Shown piece after piece: positions 1 through 5,045 of a stretch of 6,259 nt of DNA. Source of the stretch: JBCCWF01 sp038520475. GTDB taxonomy: Bacteria; Cyanobacteriota; Cyanobacteriia; CAKZMO01. The notes under the pieces are model-generated. The model searched no databases. It saw only the letters and a program-made list of their open reading frames with translations, and was not told the origin of the DNA. The first letter of the stretch is position 1, and the number at the start of each line of letters is the position of its first letter. The DNA lies in contig JBCBLF010000273.1 of assembly GCA_038520475.1 (NCBI GenBank), forward strand, positions 1 through 6,259, read 5' to 3'. The position numbers were made by a program, and so were the translations under genes.

Positions 1-177
1 GCTACCGGAACCACCGTCTAGTGCGTCATCGCCAAGTCCGCCAATCAACGTGTCATTATCAGCTAATCCATTGATGGTGTCATCACCACCGAGACCGTCA
101 ATAACATCAACTCCTGCTGTGCCATCGAGGGTTTCAGCATCGTCTGTACCGAGGATAGTAGGTGTTAGTTCGTTCAT
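1..177 (-). CDS. RTX / hemolysin-type calcium-binding repeat protein, N-terminal fragment
   Basis: This is the first 59 codons of a protein that continues beyond the left edge of the window. The start ATG lies at 177-175. After about 12 residues (MNELTPTILGTD) the protein is almost entirely Gly/Asp-rich nonapeptide-like units such as IDGLGGDDT, INGLADNDT and LIGGLGDDA, which fit the GGxGxDxUx calcium-binding parallel beta-roll of the RTX family. Such proteins are typically secreted by type I systems using a C-terminal signal, bind Ca2+ outside the cell, and can be S-layer proteins, adhesins, proteases or lipases. The functional domain is not visible here, so the activity cannot be named. No N-terminal signal peptide is seen, as expected for type I export. 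No strong Shine-Dalgarno precedes the ATG. The stop of a small upstream ORF overlaps the start as ATGA, so translation could be coupled. Confidence 0.85.
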   Translation of the reverse strand, partial: MNELTPTILGTDDAETLDGTAGVDVIDGLGGDDTINGLADNDTLIGGLGDDALDGGSGS

Positions 178-359
178 GATTGTTCTCGACTTTCAATGTA
201 AATGAGTACCAATGGAGGTGGCTCAGCATAGAGAGACATGTCCGCGCAAACAGTTGATTTGCACAGGCATTCACTCTGCCCTTGAGCCTGATATACAGGT
301 AAGAAAGCCTCACGCATTTCCGCTAAATGTCCGTCATCTTTCCGAAGAAAACGCAGCAT
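174..359 (-). CDS. possible small hypothetical protein upstream of the RTX gene
   Basis: I do not recognise this ORF. From the ATG at 359 it encodes 61 residues beginning MLRFLRKDDGHLAEM and ending in ESREQS. The same frame is open further upstream, with an ATG at 383 (70 codons before the stop implied) and a TTG at 398. The start at 359 is preferred because a GAGGG stretch (368-364) sits four bases upstream, whereas the other starts lack one. The stop TGA overlaps the ATG of the RTX gene (ATGA), an arrangement usually linked to translational coupling. The product is charged at its N-terminus, has three Cys in the middle and a short hydrophobic stretch (LVLIYI) near its C-terminus. There is no known domain. 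It could equally be a chance open frame in the RTX 5' region. Confidence 0.3.
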   Translation of the reverse strand: MLRFLRKDDGHLAEMREAFLPVYQAQGQSECLCKSTVCADMSLYAEPPPLVLIYIESREQS

Positions 360-398
360 CTTGCCCTCGACAGCGATCGCCATCGAGATGCTACTCAA

Positions 399-882
399 CC
401 AGCATGCAAACGCTAAATGTGTTGCGTCGTCTCACGTCTGGAAGTGGCTTCAGATTAGGACAGTCAACCATACACACATTCACAAGTAAAAATCAACGTT
501 CATCTTTCATGGGATCCCGGCGCTAGGGGTGCTTCACAAAAGGAATATTGAATCTTTCGAATGGAGTGTTGGAGCCGACCTATTGATAGAGGTGTGCACA
601 TTGATTAAGCACGGTACTTACCGCAGTTGCACACTGCTACAAGGAAGTAAAAAGAGCGCACATGACGGATGCAGACACTTGGAAATGGTAAGGACCTCGA
701 ATCCAAAAAGGGTTTTAGGGAACGACTGGCCAATGGATGAAAGGGAATTGAATCCGTAGACTCAATTAGAAGGATAGGAATGCAACAAGCTAGAAATTGC
801 GACACATTCGCTAGCCAAAACAGCTGTCTCTGCGCTACGTCTCTAGCATGACCCATGGAATGAGGCTCTGACGTCTCACTAA
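399..882. other. long intergenic stretch without a convincing gene
   Basis: I see no protein with family character here. Open frames on both strands (for example plus 529-759 from a GTG, and minus 605-856) give translations without motifs, without good ribosome binding sites and with unlikely composition. What can be seen is a GC-rich hairpin (514-530), a nested inverted repeat (592-634), a weak 6-bp inverted repeat AATTGA/TCAATT (746-751 and 762-767) and no HIP1 site. The stretch may hold regulatory RNA, decayed genes or the promoter of the minus-strand RTX unit, but none of these can be shown from sequence alone. Confidence 0.6.
592..634. repeat. nested inverted repeat / potential structured RNA
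   Basis: The outer arms GTGTGCA (592-598) and TGCACAC (628-634) are perfectly complementary over 7 bp. Inside them a second perfect inverted repeat, CGGTA (612-616) and TACCG (619-623), can form a short apical hairpin with ACTT as the practical loop. Asymmetric unpaired segments of 13 and 4 bases separate the two stems. No U-run follows on the plus strand, so it does not look like an intrinsic terminator. It could be part of a small RNA, an operator or chance. Confidence 0.4.
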
Positions 883-1011
883 ATGTCTCAATGTGAAAGG
901 GCTAGCAATTTTATTTCATGGGAAGTTCAGCAATTTCTCAGGCTGATATCAGGTTTTTCCTACGATGAGTTAACCCGTCGCTTGGGTTGGTTTAATGTAG
1001 AGCTGCATTAG
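883..1011 (+). CDS. possible 42-residue HTH-like small ORF or gene remnant
   Basis: An ATG at 883, immediately after an in-frame TAA, opens a 42-codon frame ending in TAG at 1009-1011. The central part reads WEVQQFLRLISGFSYDELTRR followed by LGW, which has the spacing of the first two helices of a Cro/XRE-type helix-turn-helix (compare the family pattern of an LR.L.G.S..ELA..LG core). The recognition helix expected next is missing, because the frame ends after GWFNVELH. No good Shine-Dalgarno is present: a GAGG at 862-865 lies 17 bases from the start. It may be a degraded regulator or transposon-accessory gene, a leader ORF for the downstream STAND gene, or chance. I cannot name a function. 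Confidence 0.25.
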   Translation: MSQCERASNFISWEVQQFLRLISGFSYDELTRRLGWFNVELH

Positions 1012-1040
1012 CGGGCTTGATGAACATAGTGGCGTGAATA

Positions 1041-1069
1041 TTGCCTCATTTTTTGTCTCAGTTGTCTCA
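1041..1069 (+). promoter_or_regulatory. iterated TTGTCTCA motifs upstream of the STAND gene
   Basis: Three same-orientation copies occur: TTGCCTCA (1041-1048), TTGTCTCA (1053-1060) and TTGTCTCA (1062-1069), with start-to-start spacing of 12 and 9 bases. Two further copies of the GTCTCA core, also 12 bases apart, lie at 873-878 and 885-890. Iterated direct repeats about one helical turn apart about 105-130 bp before a start codon suggest a regulator binding region. I cannot assign the regulator, and no convincing -35/-10 pair could be fixed nearby. Confidence 0.4.
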
Positions 1070-1098
1070 CTTTTTAGGGCTTTTCTCATCGTCTTCTT

Positions 1099-1116
1099 AT
1101 GAACTGCCTAGTTCAT
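1099..1116 (+). promoter_or_regulatory. perfect inverted repeat in the STAND gene leader (operator or hairpin)
   Basis: ATGAACT (1099-1105), a GCCT spacer and AGTTCAT (1110-1116) form a perfect dyad with 7-bp arms, ending 57 bases before the ATG at 1174. The size and symmetry suit a dimeric repressor operator. As RNA it would make a tetraloop hairpin with mostly A-U pairs. It is not followed by a T-run, so a terminator is unlikely. Confidence 0.4.
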
Positions 1117-1161
1117 CCTCAAATTGATTCTCAACTGCTCAGGTAGGCTAGCTGCAGTACT

Positions 1162-1166
1162 GAGGA
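1162..1166 (+). promoter_or_regulatory. ribosome binding site of the STAND gene, partly in a hairpin
   Basis: GAGGA lies seven bases before the ATG at 1174 and fixes this start. Its GAG is also the 3' end of a potential stem: CTCAG (1138-1142) pairs with CTGAG (1160-1164), and after one bulged G, TA (1144-1145) pairs with TA (1158-1159). A competing stem, ACTGC (1134-1138) with GCAGT (1154-1158), would leave the site free. Confidence 0.65.
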
Positions 1167-1173
1167 ACCGTGT

Positions 1174-4100
1174 ATGAATTCACTGCGGGCATCTGAAAGT
1201 GGTCTCCAGCTTGTGGATCAAGCCAGACGCAAGAAGCGTTGGACAAAGACTGCTGAAATATGGTGTTCTAAAGGGTTTACGTCTCGGTCAACGTTGAATC
1301 GATTTTGGGCAAAGCGGCCCATCCGGAAGGATGCATTTGTATCAATTTGCGATGCGGTTGACGTGGACTGGAGTCATGTCGCTGAGTTAACCGAGCTTGG
1401 GGTTGAATCTGTTGAGTCCAAAGAAACAACACAACAGAGCATCTCTGTCTACTCTGATGAACGAGGCGATCGCCAGTCACACGCCGGCACTGAATCATCA
1501 GCTTGCTTTTCACAGCGGCTCAGCCAACACGATTATGGAGACGCTCCAGAAACGGATGTATTTTATGGTCGAGACTCAGAACTGAGCACGCTGAAAGAAT
1601 GGATCACGGTTGATCGGTGCCGACTATTATTGCTGTTGGGCATGGGAGGCATCGGAAAGACAACCCTTGCTGCAAAGCTTGCCCGGACAGTCAGCACAGC
1701 ATTTGATTTCGTTATCTGGCGAAGCCTCCGCAATGCCCCCCAGCTAGCAGAACTGTTGACGGATATCATCCAATTTCTTGATCCCAAAGGACCTACGCTA
1801 CCTGATTCTCTCGACGCACAAATTCGCTATCTGATTCAACAATTAACATCATCACGGTGTTTGCTGATATTAGATAATGCTGAATCCATTTTGGAAAGCG
1901 GCGATCGCACAGGACGCTATCGAGAGGGTTACGAAGGGTATGAGCAGCTTTTTCGAGCAATTGGAGACACCCCCCATCAAAGCTGTCTGATGATAACCAC
2001 CCGAGAGCAACCCAAAGGATTATCAGCCATTGAAGGCGAACGACTGCCGGTTCGGTGTTGTCAACTCAGTGGCATACAGGTCGCTGATGGACAGGCCTTA
2101 CTGGCAAACAAAGCACAATTTATCGGTTCAACCGATGACTGGACAGCGATCATCCATCATTACGCTGGTAATCCCCTTGCCCTCAAAATCGTCGCATCAG
2201 CTGTGCGAGACTTTTTCAGTGGCAACTTATCCCAGTTTCAAGAATTTATTCAACACTCCCCGTGTCTGTTTGATGATATTGATGACCTGCTAACCGAACA
2301 GATTGAACGACTGACATCACTCGAGCAAACCATCATGTATTGGCTAGCCATCAATCGAGAACCCGTTTCGTTTCAAGAACTGTGGCATGATTGCACACCC
2401 ACTATTCCGATGGGAGAACTTTTGCAGTCGTTGACATCCCTCCAGCGCCGATCACTCATTGAACAGGTTATCCCGCGATCGCATTCTCAGCAGGCAGAAT
2501 CATCGTCTGATTTACCTGCCCCACCTGACGGTTCCTATCGTCGTGAAGACGAATCATCAGTCAACGGATTCACTCCCCAACGACAATCACTAGACTCCAC
2601 AGTCCGGTTTACTCAGCAGCCCGTCGTCATGGATTACGTGATTCATCAGCTCGTTGACCATGTCTCTAGAGAATTGATGGATCAAAACACAGCGTTACTG
2701 CGAAGCCATGCACTCATAAAGGTTCAGGCACCAGATTATGTGCAAAATGCTCAGGCCCGGTTCATTCTGCGTCCCATTATTGAAAAGCTAATCAAGCGCT
2801 TGGGATCTCACAAGCAAGCTTTGGATTATCTGACTCAACTGTTGACCTATATTCGATTGCATTCACCCAACAGAGTGCAGTATTTAGCTGGAAATCTCAT
2901 CAACTTACTTCAGTATCTGGGTGCCGATTTTCAAGGGCTCGATCTATCAGGCCTTCAAATCTGGCAAGCCAATTTTAGGGGCATCAACTTGCATAATGTC
3001 GACCTTACACAAGCCGACGTATCTCGTTCAGTTTTTACTGAAACCCTCGGCATTGTCTTGTCAGTGGCGTTCAGCCCAGACGGACAACTGTTGGCAACTG
3101 GAGACACGAACGGTGATGTGCTGGTTTGGCGCGTCGAAGACGGTCAAAAGCTGTTGATTTGTCGAGGTCATCGCAACTGGGTCTGGTCAGTTGCGTTCAG
3201 TCCTGATGGACAAACGATCGCCAGCGGCAGTAGCGATCAGTCGATTCGTCTATGGGCAGTTAAAACCGGAGACTGTTCTCATGAGCTGAATGCCCATAAA
3301 GGCCCAATATGGTCTGTTCAATTCAGTCCACTGGGCGATCGCCTGTTTAGTGGCAGCGAAGACCAAACCATCAACGTCTGGCACGCCCAAACGGGTCAGC
3401 TCCTCAATACCTTTTCAGGGCATACCCACTGGGTTCGTTCCGTATCTGTCAATGCTGATGGAACGGTGTTAGCCAGTGGAAGTGAAGATCACACGATTAA
3501 AATCTGGGACATTTACACTGGTCACTGCCGCCAGACCATCCAAGAAGATGGCCGCGTTTGGTCTGTGAGTTTCAGCCCTAACGACCAACGGCTCGCAAGC
3601 GCAAGCGATACCTGTTCCAGAATTTGGGACATAGAAACGGGGCAGTGCCTCCATCAGCTTACCGGACACAATAATTGGATTCGTTCAGTTGCATTTTGTC
3701 CAGAAGGTCACTTTGTTGTGAGCGCTTCAGAGGATCGTACTGTCAAAATTTGGGACAGCCAAACTGGGCAATGTCGGCACACGCTGTACGGGCATAAAAA
3801 CTGGGTTCGTTCGGTGGCGATTAGCTCTGATGGACAACGATTCTGCACAGGAAGTGGCGATCATACGATCAAATTATGGAATATTTATACGGGACAGTGC
3901 CTCCAAACACTTCAAGGCTATACAAACCGAACGAGGTCGGTTGCACTTTGCTCAGATGGCTCCACACTCGTCAGCGGTCATGACGATCATGATGTACGAA
4001 TCTGGGATTTAAGCTCAGGAACCTGTACTCGTCAGCTCAAGGGACATACGAATTCTGTCTGCTCCACGATTTTCAGTCCTGATGGCCAACTGATAGCAAC

Positions 4101-4974
4101 TGCCGGTGAGGACCTTACAATTCGCCTATGGAATCTGAAAACAAGTCACTGCCTTCAGGTTTTAAGTGGCCATACGAATCGAATCTGGTCAGTCGCATTC
4201 AGTGCGGATCAAAAATACATTGTTTCAGGAAGTGAGGATCACACCATTCGCGTGTGGGATATTGAAACCGGACGATGTCTGCATGTGCTAGAAGGCCATA
4301 CCAGTTGGGTTTGTTCTGTTGCAACAGCGTTAATTCAGCACGATTCAACGCACTCAGATAATGGACAAGGCATGATAGGCGCGATCGCCAGCGGCAGCTA
4401 TGACCAAACTGTGAAAATTTGGAGCCTCGAAACAGGCCAGTGTCTGGAAACCTTAGTAGGCCATGAAAATTGGGTTTGGACTGTAGCCTTTAGTCCTGAT
4501 GGACGATCCATAGCTACAGGCAGCGGCGATCACACCATCAAGATCTGGAATATCGCCACGGGGCAATGCCTTAAGACGTTGCACGGCCATGACAGCCGTA
4601 TTTGGGCAATTACATTCAGCCCTGACGGGCAAACGTTAGCAAGTTGCAGTAGCGACAACACCATCAAACAATGGAGCATCGAAACTGGAAGGTGTAAGCA
4701 GACTCTAGCCGGCCATGAAAACTTAATCTGGGCAATTGCGTTCAACCCTGATGGCAAAACCCTAGTCAGCGGTAGCCAGGATGAAACAATCAGACAGTGG
4801 AATCTTGAAACAGGCCAATGTATGCAAATACTACGACCCACCCGCCCTTACGAAGGAATGGCTATCACGGGAATTACCGGCTTAACGGATGCTCAAAAGC
4901 AAACGTTAGAAGCATTGGGAGCAATCAATGCCATCTCAAAACCGATTGAGGCCATTGATCAAACACCTCGATAG
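1174..4974 (+). CDS. HTH - NB-ARC (STAND) NTPase - pentapeptide - 14-blade WD40 protein
   Basis: This 1266-residue NLR-like signalling ATPase is predicted to be cytoplasmic. Residues 1-75 form the helical HTH-like domain usual at the N-terminus of cyanobacterial STAND/WD40 proteins (RRKKRWTKTAEIW, then STLNRFW), followed by a polar linker. The NB-ARC module spans about 126-345: P-loop GMGGIGKTT (156-164, Lys162), Walker B LLILDNAE (Asp234), sensor-like TTRE (Arg277) and GNPLAL (332-337). Winged-helix/ARC2 sequence covers about 370-500, including FTQQPVVMDYV, and is interrupted by a Ser/Pro-rich insert at 434-476. Eight pentapeptide units follow (584-623), then 14 WD40 blades (628 to about 1222) and a tail GMAITGITGLTDAQK. 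By family knowledge, ligand binding by WD40 would trigger ATP-dependent oligomerisation. No TIR, caspase, protease or nuclease domain is present. GAGGA seven bases upstream supports the start. It is monocistronic and convergent with the desaturase gene. Confidence 0.93.
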   Translation: MNSLRASESGLQLVDQARRKKRWTKTAEIWCSKGFTSRSTLNRFWAKRPIRKDAFVSICDAVDVDWSHVAELTELGVESVESKETTQQSISVYSDERGDRQSHAGTESSACFSQRLSQHDYGDAPETDVFYGRDSELSTLKEWITVDRCRLLLLLGMGGIGKTTLAAKLARTVSTAFDFVIWRSLRNAPQLAELLTDIIQFLDPKGPTLPDSLDAQIRYLIQQLTSSRCLLILDNAESILESGDRTGRYREGYEGYEQLFRAIGDTPHQSCLMITTREQPKGLSAIEGERLPVRCCQLSGIQVADGQALLANKAQFIGSTDDWTAIIHHYAGNPLALKIVASAVRDFFSGNLSQFQEFIQHSPCLFDDIDDLLTEQIERLTSLEQTIMYWLAINREPVSFQELWHDCTPTIPMGELLQSLTSLQRRSLIEQVIPRSHSQQAESSSDLPAPPDGSYRREDESSVNGFTPQRQSLDSTVRFTQQPVVMDYVIHQLVDHVSRELMDQNTALLRSHALIKVQAPDYVQNAQARFILRPIIEKLIKRLGSHKQALDYLTQLLTYIRLHSPNRVQYLAGNLINLLQYLGADFQGLDLSGLQIWQANFRGINLHNVDLTQADVSRSVFTETLGIVLSVAFSPDGQLLATGDTNGDVLVWRVEDGQKLLICRGHRNWVWSVAFSPDGQTIASGSSDQSIRLWAVKTGDCSHELNAHKGPIWSVQFSPLGDRLFSGSEDQTINVWHAQTGQLLNTFSGHTHWVRSVSVNADGTVLASGSEDHTIKIWDIYTGHCRQTIQEDGRVWSVSFSPNDQRLASASDTCSRIWDIETGQCLHQLTGHNNWIRSVAFCPEGHFVVSASEDRTVKIWDSQTGQCRHTLYGHKNWVRSVAISSDGQRFCTGSGDHTIKLWNIYTGQCLQTLQGYTNRTRSVALCSDGSTLVSGHDDHDVRIWDLSSGTCTRQLKGHTNSVCSTIFSPDGQLIATAGEDLTIRLWNLKTSHCLQVLSGHTNRIWSVAFSADQKYIVSGSEDHTIRVWDIETGRCLHVLEGHTSWVCSVATALIQHDSTHSDNGQGMIGAIASGSYDQTVKIWSLETGQCLETLVGHENWVWTVAFSPDGRSIATGSGDHTIKIWNIATGQCLKTLHGHDSRIWAITFSPDGQTLASCSSDNTIKQWSIETGRCKQTLAGHENLIWAIAFNPDGKTLVSGSQDETIRQWNLETGQCMQILRPTRPYEGMAITGITGLTDAQKQTLEALGAINAISKPIEAIDQTPR
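2923..3042 (+). repeat. pentapeptide-repeat segment inside the STAND protein
   Basis: Residues 584-623 divide without gaps into eight five-residue units: ADFQG, LDLSG, LQIWQ, ANFRG, INLHN, VDLTQ, ADVSR and SVFTE. They follow the A(D/N)LXX pattern with Leu, Phe, Ile or Val at the centre. Eight units would make two coils of a right-handed quadrilateral beta-helix, which here joins the helical region to the first propeller blade. Confidence 0.75.
3055..4839 (+). repeat. 14 WD40 repeats encoding two seven-bladed propellers
   Basis: Blades begin at residues 628, 670, 712, 754, 795, 836, 878, 920, 962, 1004, 1046, 1101, 1143 and 1185. The period is 42 residues (126 bp), except that blades 4 and 5 have 41 and blade 11 has 55. 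The consensus is VWSVAFSPDGQ, then LASGSEDHTIKIWDIETG, then QCLQTLxGH. Fourteen blades fit two seven-bladed propellers (1-7 and 8-14) without a linker. The GH dyad is altered after blade 4 (ED), blade 2 (AH) and blade 7 (GY). Confidence 0.9.
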
Positions 4975-4990
4975 ACATAAACATGAGCAA

Positions 4991-5012
4991 GGGTGGGGGC
5001 TTCAACCCACTT
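4991..5012. terminator. weak hairpin between convergent genes
   Basis: GTGGG (4993-4997) can pair with CCCAC (5006-5010), extended by two G-U pairs (4991-4992 with 5011-5012), around an 8-base loop. It is the only notable stem in the 71-bp gap between the convergent stops at 4974 and 5046. Neither strand has a proper U-run after it, so its role as a bidirectional terminator is a guess from position. Confidence 0.2.
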
Positions 5013-5045
5013 CCATGCGAACCCAATGAAGCGTACTCCTTCTGT

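Noticed and set aside
212..526. Plus-strand open frame of 104 codons
   Set aside because: It lies antisense to the RTX leader and the small minus-strand ORF, has no ribosome binding site, and its translation is rich in Ser/Arg/Thr with no recognisable motif.
670..690. tRNA T-arm-like CCTCGAATCC at about 694-703
   Set aside because: No acceptor, D or anticodon arms can be placed around it, so no tRNA is present.
541..754. AAAGGAATATTGAATC and AAAGGGAATTGAATC as a CRISPR-like pair
   Set aside because: The two short similar stretches are about 200 bp apart, with no further copies and no regular spacer length, so there is no array.
529..856. Open frames on plus (529-759, GTG start) and minus (605-856)
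   Set aside because: Neither has a Shine-Dalgarno, domain or coding-like composition. They overlap each other on opposite strands and cover the nested inverted repeat.
972..988. AACCC/GGGTT inverted repeat as a terminator
   Set aside because: The 5-bp stem has a 7-base loop and no T-run follows. It also lies within the possible HTH-like frame.
872..1069. A miniature transposon bounded by GTCTCA motifs
   Set aside because: The motifs at both ends are in the same orientation rather than inverted, and no target-site duplication was seen.
4530..4841. Minus-strand open frame of 103 codons opposite the WD40 region
   Set aside because: It is an antisense shadow of the repetitive WD40 codons. The plus-strand frame has clear family motifs through this region.
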